46,260 nt of DNA from Myxococcales bacterium (GTDB lineage: Bacteria; Myxococcota_A; Polyangia; Fen-1088). Within the stretch, counting starts at the first letter, position 1. Every line of letters begins with the position of its first letter. A program made the position numbers and the translations under genes. This document shows positions 15,653-24,363 of the stretch, piece after piece. The notes beneath the pieces are model-generated. The model was not told the origin of the DNA, did no database searches, and saw nothing but the letters and a program-made list of their open reading frames with translations. The DNA lies in the NCBI GenBank assembly GCA_003142855.1, contig PLNW01000160.1, positions 1 to 46,260 on the forward strand, in the 5' to 3' direction.

Positions 15653-17194
15653 CTAGAAGGAATAGATGGGCTCGTAGCAGCTACACCCCTGCTGCCCGGC
15701 CGCGCAGACCTGGCCCGTGTATCCGGGCCCATTGCACGGGACGTTGTCGCAGCAGGGGAGCGTGTCCGAGCAGCTCTGGCTCGGCAGTGCGCAGATTCCG
15801 GGCGGTAGCGGAACGTCGGTCGCGGCGTCGCCGGCAGTGGGAATGCCGCCGTCGCCGGTCGGTGGTTGGATGATGGGCGGACCTCCGCACAAGCCCGTCG
15901 GCTGCCCGGGTGTGATGTTGCAGGTCAGACCTGCGCAACAGTCACCTGTGGACGTGCAAACTCCAGCAGCGGGAACACACACGACGTCACCGCCGTCCGG
16001 CCGGTTCATACAGCGAAGCTGTCCGTCCGCGCCGGGCACGCAGGGCACGCCGCCGCAGCACTCTGCGGAGAAGGTGCAGACGTCGTCGCCGTGGATGCAG
16101 CAAGGCTCCTGGCTGGTGTAGCCGGTGGGACAGTCGGTGGTCGAGCCACCGTAGCAGCGCGGAACGCCGATCGAATCGGGCTTGCAGCACTGCCACTTGG
16201 GCGGCTGGCAGTCGCAGCAATCTTCGCGAGCGTTGGTGCAGGCCGGGCCCGTGCTGTTCTTCAGGCCGCAGATACCACCCTGCGGGTTGCAGCTCAGTGG
16301 GTTGCGACACACGCCCAGCGCTGGCAACACGTTGTCGGCAAGCTGGCAGGTGACGTTGCCTGCGCCGGGCAGACCACTGGTGGGATCGCCGCCGCAGCAG
16401 TCCTTGTCCTTGACGCACAAGTTGTTGGTCACGCGGCAGCCGCTGGCGGGCTGGCAGATCTTCACGCCGGTGCGGGCGAAGGGTAGGCACAGGGCGCTGC
16501 AGCAGTTGGTGCAGTCTTCGCACACGGTACCGTCCTTGGCGCAGTTGCCAGCGCCTGTGGTGGCCAGTTCTGCGCACACGCCCGCAGCGCCGGCGCCGCT
16601 CGTGTTGCACAGGCCTGAGCAGCAGTCACTGCCGCGGTAGCAGACATCGCCGGTTTGAATGCAGTACGAGACCGACAATGTGCACGTGCCGTTGGTGCAC
16701 AAATGGGAGCAGCACTCGGTGCTGTCCGCACAAGGGTTGCCCGCGGTCTTGCACGCGGTGTTGAGCGGGCTGCAGAGACCGGCAGAACAGGTGCCGCTGC
16801 AGCAGGCTGCGGACGAAGTGCAGGCCGCGTTGTCTGCCACGCAGATCGACACATTGGGCGCACAGAAGCCGCCCACGCACGAAAGGTTGCAGCAATCAGT
16901 GGCGTACTGGCACGGCAAGCCCGGATCCAGGCACAGCGCGACTGACGAGCCGCAGGTGCCCGTGCTGACATCACAGATCCCCGAGCAGCAGGCTTGACCG
17001 GCGGTGCACGAAAGACCGGCGCCCAGACACGCGGCCGACGCGGCATCGTTGCCAGCGTTCTGCCCGCCGTTCCCGCCCCCACCGGCGCCACCCGGCCGCG
17101 GCCCAGACGAGCCAGAGCTGTCGCAGCCAAGAATCAATCCGACAAGGGCGGCGCATCCTGTCGCGACAAGGCCGATCTGCAGTGGACGGTTCAT
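15653..17194 (-). CDS. Cys-rich repeat lipoprotein
   Basis: The protein is 513 aa as terminated here. The ATG follows GGAGGA. The signal peptide ends in a lipobox (LILGC at about residues 20-24) and is followed by a Gly/Ser/Asn linker. About a dozen disulfide-type units follow, with CCSG.C cores preceded by a C(5-7)C spacing (TAGQACCSGIC, TSSAACCSGTC, RGSDCCSGLC). Such modules are common in myxobacterial surface proteins and resemble small Cys-knot folds. The product is likely exported and disulfide-stabilised, with an unknown ligand or structural role. The stop is an in-frame amber, with coding-like sequence continuing beyond it. It is divergent from the ECF sigma gene. Confidence 0.8.
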   Translation of the reverse strand: MNRPLQIGLVATGCAALVGLILGCDSSGSSGPRPGGAGGGGNGGQNAGNDAASAACLGAGLSCTAGQACCSGICDVSTGTCGSSVALCLDPGLPCQYATDCCNLSCVGGFCAPNVSICVADNAACTSSAACCSGTCSAGLCSPLNTACKTAGNPCADSTECCSHLCTNGTCTLSVSYCIQTGDVCYRGSDCCSGLCNTSGAGAAGVCAELATTGAGNCAKDGTVCEDCTNCCSALCLPFARTGVKICQPASGCRVTNNLCVKDKDCCGGDPTSGLPGAGNVTCQLADNVLPALGVCRNPLSCNPQGGICGLKNSTGPACTNAREDCCDCQPPKWQCCKPDSIGVPRCYGGSTTDCPTGYTSQEPCCIHGDDVCTFSAECCGGVPCVPGADGQLRCMNRPDGGDVVCVPAAGVCTSTGDCCAGLTCNITPGQPTGLCGGPPIIQPPTGDGGIPTAGDAATDVPLPPGICALPSQSCSDTLPCCDNVPCNGPGYTGQVCAAGQQGCSCYEPIYSF

Positions 17195-17288
17195 GGGTTC
17201 CTCCGGGACGCCGGTCGGGCGTCGCCGGTACTACGAACGAGCAGGAGAAGGGATGCACGAGCGGGGAAAGGGGGTTTATGCTTAAGAG

Positions 17289-17957
17289 GTGCATCCTGTG
17301 CCCGGGCAAGGTCGTACTACTTCCGACATGACTGGCGACGCCAGCGTTGCCCTGCCCATCGAGAGTGCCACTCTTGGCTCGGGCCCGATCTGTCCGGACG
17401 AGGAGCAGGTGCTGATCAATCGCTGTCTCGCCGGAGATGCGGAAGCCTTTCGACCCCTGGTGCAGCGCTACCAGAGGGTGACCTTCTCGGTGGCCCTACG
17501 CATGCTGGGCAGCCGGGCCGATGCCGAGGACGTGGCCCAGCAAGCATTCGCCGACGCCTACGCCGCGCTCGATCGCTTTCGCGGTGAGGGGCGCAGGCGG
17601 GCTTTCTACACCTGGTTGCTGCGCATCGCGATCAATCGTGCGAAGGACGTGTTGAAATCGAAGAAACGGACCGAGGAGCCGCTTTCCGCCGACGCGGAGG
17701 GAGGCCAGGCCATGTTCGCGCACGATCCGGGCAGTCCCGAGGCACACGCCGGGCAGGCCGAGGACCGACGCCGGCTGCAGGCCGCCCTTTTGACCCTGCC
17801 GCCCAAGTATCGCGAGGTTCTGGTGCTAAAGGACGTGGAAGGGTTGGCCTACGAGGAGATTCGCCCCATCTTGCGTCTGTCCATCCCGGCGTTGAAGATC
17901 CGCGTGATACGCGCGCGCGCCCGCATGCGAGCCGCGCTGGAGGAGGTGCCCCGATGA
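17289..17957 (+). CDS. ECF-type RNA polymerase sigma factor
   Basis: The protein is up to 222 aa. Region 2 covers about residues 40-130 (FRPLVQRYQRVTFSVALRML, then DAEDVAQQAFADAYAALDRF and TWLLRIAINRAKD). Region 4 covers about 160-215 (LPPKYREVLVLKDVEGLAYEEI). The start is uncertain: the GTG at 17289 gives the longest form, but an ATG at 17328 (MTGDAS) is equally possible and neither has a good ribosome site. The stop overlaps the next gene by ATGA, and that gene encodes a one-helix membrane protein in the position of an anti-sigma factor. The sigma is therefore probably controlled by an envelope signal. Confidence 0.92.
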   Translation: MHPVPGQGRTTSDMTGDASVALPIESATLGSGPICPDEEQVLINRCLAGDAEAFRPLVQRYQRVTFSVALRMLGSRADAEDVAQQAFADAYAALDRFRGEGRRRAFYTWLLRIAINRAKDVLKSKKRTEEPLSADAEGGQAMFAHDPGSPEAHAGQAEDRRRLQAALLTLPPKYREVLVLKDVEGLAYEEIRPILRLSIPALKIRVIRARARMRAALEEVPR

Positions 17958-18520
17958 GCGAGCGCGATCAACAGACCCGACAAGCCGACGACGAGCTGGC
18001 CGCCCGGCTGGCGGCGTTGCGCGAGGTCACGCCGCCGCCTTCGCTGGTGCCGCGTGTGATGCAGCGGATCGCCGAGCCTGCGCCGGTCACGTTCTGGACC
18101 TGGCTGCGTCGGCCACGCCGCTTCGAACTGCGCTTGTCGCCTTTGGCGCTGGGCGGACTGGCCGTGGCCGGGCTGTTGTTGGTCGGGCTGTTGGCGCGCG
18201 CTCCGCGTCCTGGTCCGCTGGTCTCGGGGCGGCCGACCACAGCGGCCGCACATGAGCCCGAGGTCGTACTTGTGCGCTTCGTGCTGGTCACCCCGGGGGC
18301 GCACCGGGTGGCGCTGGCCGGTGATTTCAATGGCTGGGACCCGGGCCACACGCTGCTCGAAAACGCCGATGGACGAGGCACCTTCGCGGCCAATCTGTGG
18401 TTGCCGCGTGGCGCGCACGAATACATGTTCGTGGTCGACGGGCAGTGGGTGCCTGACCCGTCTGCGCCGGCCCGCGTTCCCGACGGTTTCGGACGCACCA
18501 ACTCTCTGCTGTGGCTGTAG
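17954..18520 (+). CDS. Anti-sigma-like membrane protein with C-terminal CBM48/AMPK-beta-like domain
   Basis: The protein is 188 aa. A charged cytoplasmic N-terminus of about 60 residues is followed by one membrane helix (LSPLALGGLAVAGLLLVGLL, about 61-80). The outside domain (about 105-185) contains AGDFNGWDPG and HEYMFVVDGQWVPDP, signatures of the glycogen-binding fold of AMPK-beta and CBM48 proteins. The start overlaps the sigma stop (ATGA), so translation is coupled. By position and topology it should hold the sigma factor and sense a periplasmic ligand. No zinc-binding anti-sigma motif is present. That the ligand is an alpha-glucan is inference. Confidence 0.75.
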   Translation: MSERDQQTRQADDELAARLAALREVTPPPSLVPRVMQRIAEPAPVTFWTWLRRPRRFELRLSPLALGGLAVAGLLLVGLLARAPRPGPLVSGRPTTAAAHEPEVVLVRFVLVTPGAHRVALAGDFNGWDPGHTLLENADGRGTFAANLWLPRGAHEYMFVVDGQWVPDPSAPARVPDGFGRTNSLLWL

Positions 18521-18532
18521 ACTCGCTCGGCG

Positions 18533-19774
18533 TTGCAACCGCCGCGATCCCTTCCGATTCTCGCAACCCTCGCCGCCGTGCCCTGGCTGGCTGGGGCGAC
18601 GGCGTACGCGCAGCCCGCAGCCATCGGGTCGGCCGAGGTATTGGCGGGCGCCGGCCATGACAGCAACATGTTTCTGCAGATTACACCTGACCCGGCCGCG
18701 GCTGCGCCGTTGGTCTCCGGTTGGTTCGGCCGTGTGGCACCGGCGCTTAGCGGGGCGCTGGCCTGGCCAAGCTGGCGTTTGGGACTGGCCTACAGGCTCG
18801 ACTACCGCGGCTCGGACGCGGCTGGCTCGATGTTGCAGCACGAAGGCGAGCTTTCCTTGGCGATGCCCGCGCTGGGAGGGCTGCGTTCCTGGCTCGGCGT
18901 GAGCGTTGGTCGCTTCGACGCCTATCGCTTCCCCGAGGAGGGTTTCTGGTTGGCCGGGGGCAACCTGGGATTGCGGATCGAGATCACCAGCGCTCTGCGC
19001 CTGTCCGCCGCCTATCGTCTCGACCGGCGCAGCACCACCGACGGCGCGGGCACCCTGGCGTCGACGTCGTGGCTGAACCAGGCCGATGGCCGTCTGAGCT
19101 ACCAGCCGAGCGCGCTTCTCGCCGTGGGACTCGCGTCGAGTTACCTGCGCATGAACTCCACGGGTGCCGGCGTCTTTTCCATGCTTCGGGCCGGTCCCGA
19201 TGCGGAGATCCAGTGGGGCCGGCTGGAGGCTCGGCTTGCACTGTGGGGTGGCCACCTCGACGATGCGGGGGTTGGCGTGCATGATACCCAGGCCGGAGCC
19301 TCGACGTGGTTGCTGGCGCGGATCACGGGCGACTTGGACGGGTTTGCCAGTTTCGATTGGTCGGCCAGCGTGACGTCAGCGGGCCTGGCCACGGACCGCT
19401 ACGCCCGCCATGTGTTTCTGGCCGGGGTGGTCGGCCACATCACCGGGAAGTTCACCCCGGTTTTCTCGGCGGCGGACGACCTATTCCCCTTGTTTCAGGC
19501 AGGGCGGGTGCGACTGCGGGCGCGCGTCGAGCAGGCGGGTGATGTACGCGTGATAGGCTCGTGGGATGCCTGGGCAGAGTCTACACCCTTGCGCGCCACA
19601 GGGCAGCCTGGCTTGTGGGAGGTTTGGCTGGATCTACCCCCGGGGACTCATCGCTACCGTTTCCTGGCGGATGGCCGGGCGGTCGCGCCGCCCGACGGCG
19701 TACGCACCCTCGCCGACGACTTCGGGGGACGGGATGCCGTGGTCGACGTGACTGAAGGGCAGGGGACGCCGTGA
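18533..19774 (+). CDS. Outer-membrane beta-barrel-like protein with C-terminal CBM48/AMPK-beta-like domain
   Basis: The protein is 413 aa. The likely start is a TTG at 18533, chosen because it gives a clean signal peptide (LPILATLAAVPWLAGATAYA). Residues 35-320 alternate in beta strands with aromatic residues, as in surface barrels (WRLGLAYRLDYRGSD, RLSAAYRLDRRS). The last 90 residues hold VRVIGSWDAWAESTPLRA and HRYRFLADGRAVAPPDG, the same fold as the ectodomain of the gene before it. It lies 12 bases after the anti-sigma-like gene and belongs to its operon. It may bind or report the same polysaccharide at the outer membrane. No ribosome site is visible. Confidence 0.7.
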   Translation: MQPPRSLPILATLAAVPWLAGATAYAQPAAIGSAEVLAGAGHDSNMFLQITPDPAAAAPLVSGWFGRVAPALSGALAWPSWRLGLAYRLDYRGSDAAGSMLQHEGELSLAMPALGGLRSWLGVSVGRFDAYRFPEEGFWLAGGNLGLRIEITSALRLSAAYRLDRRSTTDGAGTLASTSWLNQADGRLSYQPSALLAVGLASSYLRMNSTGAGVFSMLRAGPDAEIQWGRLEARLALWGGHLDDAGVGVHDTQAGASTWLLARITGDLDGFASFDWSASVTSAGLATDRYARHVFLAGVVGHITGKFTPVFSAADDLFPLFQAGRVRLRARVEQAGDVRVIGSWDAWAESTPLRATGQPGLWEVWLDLPPGTHRYRFLADGRAVAPPDGVRTLADDFGGRDAVVDVTEGQGTP

Positions 19775-19845
19775 ATCAAATCATTCGCTTGGCAGGCCGT
19801 GCATCCAACGGGCAAGCTGCTCGTATTCTGGGTAGGGAGCATTCG

Positions 19846-20607
19846 ATGTTGCGCATGATTGTCTTGCTGCTGATGCTGTCGGGCACCGCCCTGGCAGCGT
19901 CCGGCGCTGCCAGTCTGCCCGAAGATGCGCGGTTGGCGCCGGTGCGGGCCGGGCTACAGACGTGTATCGATTCAGCGGCGGCTGCGGGACTGCCCGCAGA
20001 TGCCCTGGTCAGCAAGGTGCGTGAGGGTCTGGCCAAGGGCGTAGATGCACAGAGGATCGCTTCCGCGGTCATGCGCCTTGCCGACGATCTCGAGGCTGCG
20101 CAGCGTTTCGTGACCGCGCGGCGGCCGGGGCCTGCGGCACCCGGACTAGTGCGAGCCGTTGCCGAAGCCAGGATGGCGGGGCTCGACCTGGCGACGCTGC
20201 CATCGCTGGTGGCCGCCGACCGGCCCCCGCAGCCAGCCCAGCGCGCGGTCGAGGTTCTGACCGACCTGTCCCTGCGCGGCTATCCGGTTCAGCGCGCGCT
20301 GGCCGTGGTCGAGCGAATCGAAGTGCGCGAGCCGGCCGCGCTCGACCGCGTACCCGCTCTGCTCGACACCATCCGGCGCGATCAGGCGCTGAGCCCGGCC
20401 GAGGCCGCCGACGCCTTGGCGCGCGGGCTGGCCGTGGCCGATTCCCTGCAGGGCGCCTATCGCCGTGCGGTCGAGGACGAGCGGCGCAGGGACAACGGCA
20501 AGGGCTCGTCGAGCGCCGGCACCGCGGTCGACGGTCCGGGCAACAGCGAAAACGCCCCGGGCCGGCTGATCAAGGTCAAGCTGCCGCCGGGACAGGCGAA
20601 GAAATAG
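19846..20607 (+). CDS. Periplasmic helical protein of unknown function
   Basis: From the ATG at 19846, which follows GGGAG, the protein is 253 aa and begins with a signal peptide (MLRMIVLLLMLSGTALAASG). A GTG at 19771 overlapping the previous stop would add 25 residues without improving the signal sequence. The mature part is Ala/Arg-rich and helical, with repeated units around LVSKVREGLAKGVDAQRIA and AVVERIEVREPAALDRVPAL. The C-terminus is a polar Gly/Ser/Asn linker and a basic end. It is the last gene of the sigma operon. No family is recognised. Confidence 0.65.
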   Translation: MLRMIVLLLMLSGTALAASGAASLPEDARLAPVRAGLQTCIDSAAAAGLPADALVSKVREGLAKGVDAQRIASAVMRLADDLEAAQRFVTARRPGPAAPGLVRAVAEARMAGLDLATLPSLVAADRPPQPAQRAVEVLTDLSLRGYPVQRALAVVERIEVREPAALDRVPALLDTIRRDQALSPAEAADALARGLAVADSLQGAYRRAVEDERRRDNGKGSSSAGTAVDGPGNSENAPGRLIKVKLPPGQAKK

Positions 20608-20675
20608 TGATCTGCGGGGGTCGCGCAGGCGCCACCTCAACTTGGGCTACGCTGGGACTGTGCAACGCTACCGAT

Positions 20676-20694
20676 CGCGGGTCTCCGGCCCGCG
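20676..20694. terminator. Hairpin between convergent genes
   Basis: CGCGGG (20676-20681), a seven-base loop and CCCGCG (20689-20694) lie between the periplasmic helical gene and the stop of the Fe-S oxidoreductase. There is no T-run. It is a weak bidirectional terminator candidate. Confidence 0.4.
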
Positions 20695-20699
20695 GCACC

Positions 20700-22787
20700 C
20701 TACTGCGCGGCGGTTTCGTTGGGCGCGCTGCTGCGGACCATGGCTTTGGCCACCAGCTCGGACAGGTTCTTCACTTGCACGCGCTCGCCGGCGTCGCGAT
20801 CGTCCACGGCATCCTTGATCATGACCGTGCAGTAGGGGCAGGCGGTGGCCACGGTGGTGGCGCCGGTGGCCAGGATTTCGTCGGTGCGGTCGTGGTTGAC
20901 CCTGGCTCCTGGCTTCTCGTCCATCCACATGCGACCGCCGCCCGCGCCACAGCAGAAGGCGTGCTCGCGGCTGCGACCCAACTCCACGCGCTCGCCACCC
21001 AGCCGATCCAGGACCGCACGTGGCGCCTCGTACTCGCCGTTCCAACGGCCCAGGTAGCAGGGATCGTGGAAGGTGAGCTTGCCCACGCCGCTCGCCTTGG
21101 GATCGAGCACGAGCTTGCCCTGCTCGACCAGTTCGGCGATGAGCTGCGAATGGTGGAGGACCTGGTAGTTGCCGCCCATTTGTGGGTACTCGTTCTTGAG
21201 TACATGCAGACAGTGCGGGCAGGACGTGACGATCTTCTTTACCTTCTTGGCGTTCATGGTTTCGATGTTCTGCTGCGCCTCCATCTGGTACAGCATCTCG
21301 TTGCCCGTGCGCCGGGCCGCATCTCCGCAGCAAGTCTCTTCCATGCCCAGCACGGCAAAGTTGACCCCCGCCTGGCGCAGAATGTCCACCAGAGCCAATC
21401 CGTGCTTCTTCACCCGGTCGTCGTAGGCGCCCGCGCAGCTCACCCACAGCAGCCATTCGGCATCCGGCTTCTCGTCGAGCGTGGGCACATTGTGGCCCTC
21501 CGCCCAGTCCATGCGCCGGTCGGCGCCCAGGCCCCAGGGGTTGCCGTTTTGCTCCAGGTTCTTGAAGGTGCGCACCAGATCGCCGGGTACCTTTTCCTGC
21601 AGCAGCACCAGATTGCGCCGCATCTCCAGGATCTTGCCTGGGTGGTCGATGAACACCGGGCACACCTCCAGGCAAGCGCCGCAGGTGGTACACGACCACA
21701 GCACCTCTTCGCTGGTACGGCCGCCGATCAAATCGCGCGGCTGGCGCGCTTCTTCAGCGGCGGCGTTGCCATGCTGGAAGCGTTCGATGAGATCGTCAAG
21801 CGGCCCACGATCCGGCAGGCGCGACTTCATGTCGTCGCGCAGATCGTGCACCACTTGCATGGGCGAAAGCGGCTTGCCGGTCCGGTTGGCCGGGCAGTAG
21901 TTCGAGCAGCGCGCGCACTCGGTGCAGGCGAAGCTGTCAAGCAGGGACTTCCAGCTGAAGTCCTTCCATTCCGACACCACACCGGTTTGCGCCATGTCGT
22001 CCGCTTCCAAATTGAGCTTGGACAAAACGCCGCGCTGGCCAAGCTGGCGGAAGTAGATGTTGGGCAAGGCCGCCAGGATGTGGCTGTGCTTGGAGTAGGC
22101 GAGGTAGTTGAGGAACACCAGCAGCAACGCCACGTGGAACCACCAGTTGACTTCCGACACCAGACCGGCGGTCTCGGGCGAGACGTTGCCCGCCAGGACA
22201 CCAGCTAGGGCATCCGAAATGAAGAAACCGGGCTCGACTGTGCCAGCCACGGCGCGGAAGCCGTGCATCGCGAAGTGGGTGATCATGAGGAGCGCGATGG
22301 CAGAGAGAATCGCGGCGGCGTCGCGGCTCATGGGGATGAGGCGGGGTCGAAGGAACAGGCGGCGGAAGAACGAGAAGCCCATCACCACCAACACAATCAG
22401 GTTCATGCTGTCCACCGCGGCGTCAAGCACGCCGGCCAGGGTCTCGCCCATGACGAGAGACCAGGAGAACGCGGGCCACAGTCCCTGCGCAAAGGTCTCT
22501 AGGGTGCCCAAGCATATGATGAGGAAGCCCCAGAAAATGATGAAGTGGTGCCGGCTGCCGATCAGGTTGGAGAAGCGCGGCCAGTGGCTGGCTGGGATAT
22601 CCACGGCCTCGATGACCTTGCGCTGGCCGAAGAAGAAGGAAAGCAGCGAGTCCACGCGTGCCTCGACGCGGTCGGTGCACTTTTCGGGGCGGCCGGACAA
22701 GAGCATCTTGGCAAAACGCCTGAGCGTCCAGGCGAACATCGCGAGGGCCGCGGTCAGCAGGACTGCGAAAAGGATCTGTTTCAGCAT
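20700..22787 (-). CDS. Membrane-bound Fe-S oxidoreductase (HdrD/GlpC type, EMO-like)
   Basis: The protein is 695 aa. The N-terminal 250 residues contain several membrane helices in a NarI-like cytochrome-b arrangement with His residues in helices. A ferredoxin-type pair follows (CTECARCSNYCP and CTTCGACLEVCP). Two CCG domains then occur (CCGDAARRTG near 480 and CCGAGGGRMWMDE near 630), each with its partner Cys motif. This is the architecture of EtfB-linked membrane oxidoreductases (EMO), which pass electrons from acyl-CoA dehydrogenases via Etf to menaquinone. No etfAB is in the window, so the electron donor is inferred. It is divergent from the Trm112-like gene. A deleted copy of its 3' end lies at 15143-15252. 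Confidence 0.85.
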   Translation of the reverse strand: MLKQILFAVLLTAALAMFAWTLRRFAKMLLSGRPEKCTDRVEARVDSLLSFFFGQRKVIEAVDIPASHWPRFSNLIGSRHHFIIFWGFLIICLGTLETFAQGLWPAFSWSLVMGETLAGVLDAAVDSMNLIVLVVMGFSFFRRLFLRPRLIPMSRDAAAILSAIALLMITHFAMHGFRAVAGTVEPGFFISDALAGVLAGNVSPETAGLVSEVNWWFHVALLLVFLNYLAYSKHSHILAALPNIYFRQLGQRGVLSKLNLEADDMAQTGVVSEWKDFSWKSLLDSFACTECARCSNYCPANRTGKPLSPMQVVHDLRDDMKSRLPDRGPLDDLIERFQHGNAAAEEARQPRDLIGGRTSEEVLWSCTTCGACLEVCPVFIDHPGKILEMRRNLVLLQEKVPGDLVRTFKNLEQNGNPWGLGADRRMDWAEGHNVPTLDEKPDAEWLLWVSCAGAYDDRVKKHGLALVDILRQAGVNFAVLGMEETCCGDAARRTGNEMLYQMEAQQNIETMNAKKVKKIVTSCPHCLHVLKNEYPQMGGNYQVLHHSQLIAELVEQGKLVLDPKASGVGKLTFHDPCYLGRWNGEYEAPRAVLDRLGGERVELGRSREHAFCCGAGGGRMWMDEKPGARVNHDRTDEILATGATTVATACPYCTVMIKDAVDDRDAGERVQVKNLSELVAKAMVRSSAPNETAAQ

Positions 22788-22851
22788 GGCTGGTTACTAT
22801 CATGGGTAGCACGAGTTAGAAACCAGCGCCGCCTCGTTGTATAACCAGGCC

Positions 22852-23025
22852 ATGCCGTTGAATCGTGAGCTGATCGACATCCTGGCTTGCCCAAAATGCA
22901 AGGGGTCGCTGGAATTGACGCCCGACGAAAGCGCCTTCGTGTGCCGCGCCTGCCGCTTGGTCTACGCCGTAGTCGACGAAATCCCCAACTTCATCGTCGA
23001 AGAAGCGCAACCGCTCGAAGGCTAG
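22852..23025 (+). CDS. Trm112/UPF0434-family zinc protein
   Basis: The protein is 57 aa, with a four-cysteine knuckle CPKC (13-16) and CRAC (31-34) and the family-typical N-terminus LIDILACPKCKG. The ending VDEIPNFIVEEA is also typical. Bacterial members are small zinc-ribbon proteins thought to partner methyltransferases or other enzymes. The ATG at 22852 follows CCAGG; a TTG at 22837 is open. Its stop lies four bases before the ligase start, so the two are co-transcribed. Confidence 0.9.
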   Translation: MPLNRELIDILACPKCKGSLELTPDESAFVCRACRLVYAVVDEIPNFIVEEAQPLEG

Positions 23026-23029
23026 GTGG

Positions 23030-24322
23030 ATGTTCCGCGATCGCGGCATTGAGGCGCTGGGTCGCGCTGACTTGCAGCAGCTGCAGCTCGGCCGCCTGCA
23101 GGCGCTGGTGGCGCGGCTGCATGAACGGGTACCGTACTACCGCGAGCGCTTTGTCGCGGTCGGGATCACGACTGCCAGCATCAAGTCGCTGGCCGACTTG
23201 CGCCGTCTGCCTTTCACCACCAGCGCCGACCTGCGCGACAACTATCCGGCGGGCCTGCTGGCGGTCCCGATGGACCAGACTCTGCGCCTACACACCTCCA
23301 GCGGAACGACTGGCCGTCCCAAGGCGCTCTTCTTTTCGCAGCGGGATGTGGACAATGCGGCCGAGCTGTGCGCCCGCAGCTTCGTGGCTACCGGAGTAAC
23401 AGCGCGCGACGTCTTTCAGAACATGATGACCTACGGCCTGTTCACCGGGGCACTGGTGGCCCACTACGGGGCCGAAAAGATCGGCTGCCTGGTAATCCCG
23501 GCCGGCCCGGGCAATTCCGAGAAGCAGCTCCAGCTCATGCAGGACTTCGGCACCACGACGGTGCATCTGACGCCCAGCTTCGCGCTGTACTTCGCCGATT
23601 TTCTCGACGGGAAAGGCCTGGACGCGCGCCAGTCACTCAAGCTGCGTCGGGCCTTCGTTGGCGCCGAGCCGTACAGCATCGAGACGCGCGACAAGATCCA
23701 ACAGGCCTTGGGTGTCGAGGTCTTCAACTCCTACGGCCTGTCGGAGATGAACGGCCCGGGCGTGGCCTTCGAGTGCGTGCAGCGGGCAGGCATGCACCTT
23801 TGGGAAGACCACTTCGTCCTCGAAGTCATCGATCCCAAGACGGAAGAGCCGCTGCCCGACGGCGAGCCGGGCGAGCTGGTGCTGACCACCCTGTGCCGCG
23901 AGGCCATGCCGCTTGTGCGCTACCGCACGCGCGACATCACGTCAGTCGTGCCGGGCGCCTGTGCTTGTGGCCGTACCCACCGCCGTCTGGCGCGCATCAC
24001 AGGCCGCGCCGACGACATGCTGATCGTGCGCGGGGTCAACGTGTACCCGCAGCAGATCGAGCGCGTGCTCATGGCCGTCCCGCAGGTCGGTCGCAACTAC
24101 CTCATCTTGCTCGAAGGCCGCGACGACATGACCGTGCAGGCCGAGCTGGCCCATGGTGAATCGGACATGGGCGAGGAGCAGAGGGTCGCTTTGGAAGGCG
24201 AGATCGCAGCCCGCCTGCGCTCCGAGATCTTGACCAAGCCCAAGGTCAAGCTGCTGCCGCCAGCCAGCCTGCCGGTGAGCGAAGGCAAAGCCAAGCGCGT
24301 GATCGACCGCAGAACGTTGTAA
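23030..24322 (+). CDS. Phenylacetate-CoA ligase-like AMP-forming enzyme
   Basis: The protein is 430 aa, the usual PaaK length. The ATP/AMP loop is LHTSSGTTGRPKALFFSQ (about residues 86-103). The adenylate core NSYGLSEMNGPG lies near 230, followed by RYRTRDI and the hinge ITGRADDMLIVRGVNVYP. The C-terminal AMP-binding lid ends with SEGKAKRVIDRR, which carries the catalytic Lys. It converts an aromatic acid plus CoA and ATP to the acyl-CoA. Phenylacetate is the best guess, but no paa ring-oxidation genes are adjacent, so the substrate is not fixed. The ATG follows the Trm112-like stop closely. Transcription probably ends at the hairpin 24335-24350. Confidence 0.9.
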   Translation: MFRDRGIEALGRADLQQLQLGRLQALVARLHERVPYYRERFVAVGITTASIKSLADLRRLPFTTSADLRDNYPAGLLAVPMDQTLRLHTSSGTTGRPKALFFSQRDVDNAAELCARSFVATGVTARDVFQNMMTYGLFTGALVAHYGAEKIGCLVIPAGPGNSEKQLQLMQDFGTTTVHLTPSFALYFADFLDGKGLDARQSLKLRRAFVGAEPYSIETRDKIQQALGVEVFNSYGLSEMNGPGVAFECVQRAGMHLWEDHFVLEVIDPKTEEPLPDGEPGELVLTTLCREAMPLVRYRTRDITSVVPGACACGRTHRRLARITGRADDMLIVRGVNVYPQQIERVLMAVPQVGRNYLILLEGRDDMTVQAELAHGESDMGEEQRVALEGEIAARLRSEILTKPKVKLLPPASLPVSEGKAKRVIDRRTL

Positions 24323-24334
24323 CTGGATAGAGCA

Positions 24335-24350
24335 GGGGCCGGTCGGCCCC
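24335..24350. terminator. Hairpin between convergent genes
   Basis: GGGGCC, a GGTC loop and GGCCCC form a six-pair GC stem between the ligase stop and the stop of the truncated esterase. There is no T-run. Confidence 0.5.
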
Positions 24351-24363
24351 GCCATCGGGCAGT

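Noticed and set aside
15653..15655. Selenocysteine or pyrrolysine recoding of the in-frame stop
   Set aside because: Selenocysteine uses TGA, not TAG. No pyrrolysine machinery is visible, and a Cys-rich lipoprotein is not a known pyrrolysine protein. A plain mutation is simpler.
17849..19282. Minus-strand open frame of 477 codons
   Set aside because: It spans several real plus-strand genes (sigma, CBM48 protein, barrel) and has a low-complexity Gln/Arg composition.
20607..22208. Plus-strand open frame of 533 codons
   Set aside because: It is the complement of the EMO-like oxidoreductase gene, whose minus-strand product has clear Fe-S and CCG motifs. The plus-strand product is His/Gln/Val-rich with no recognisable domain.
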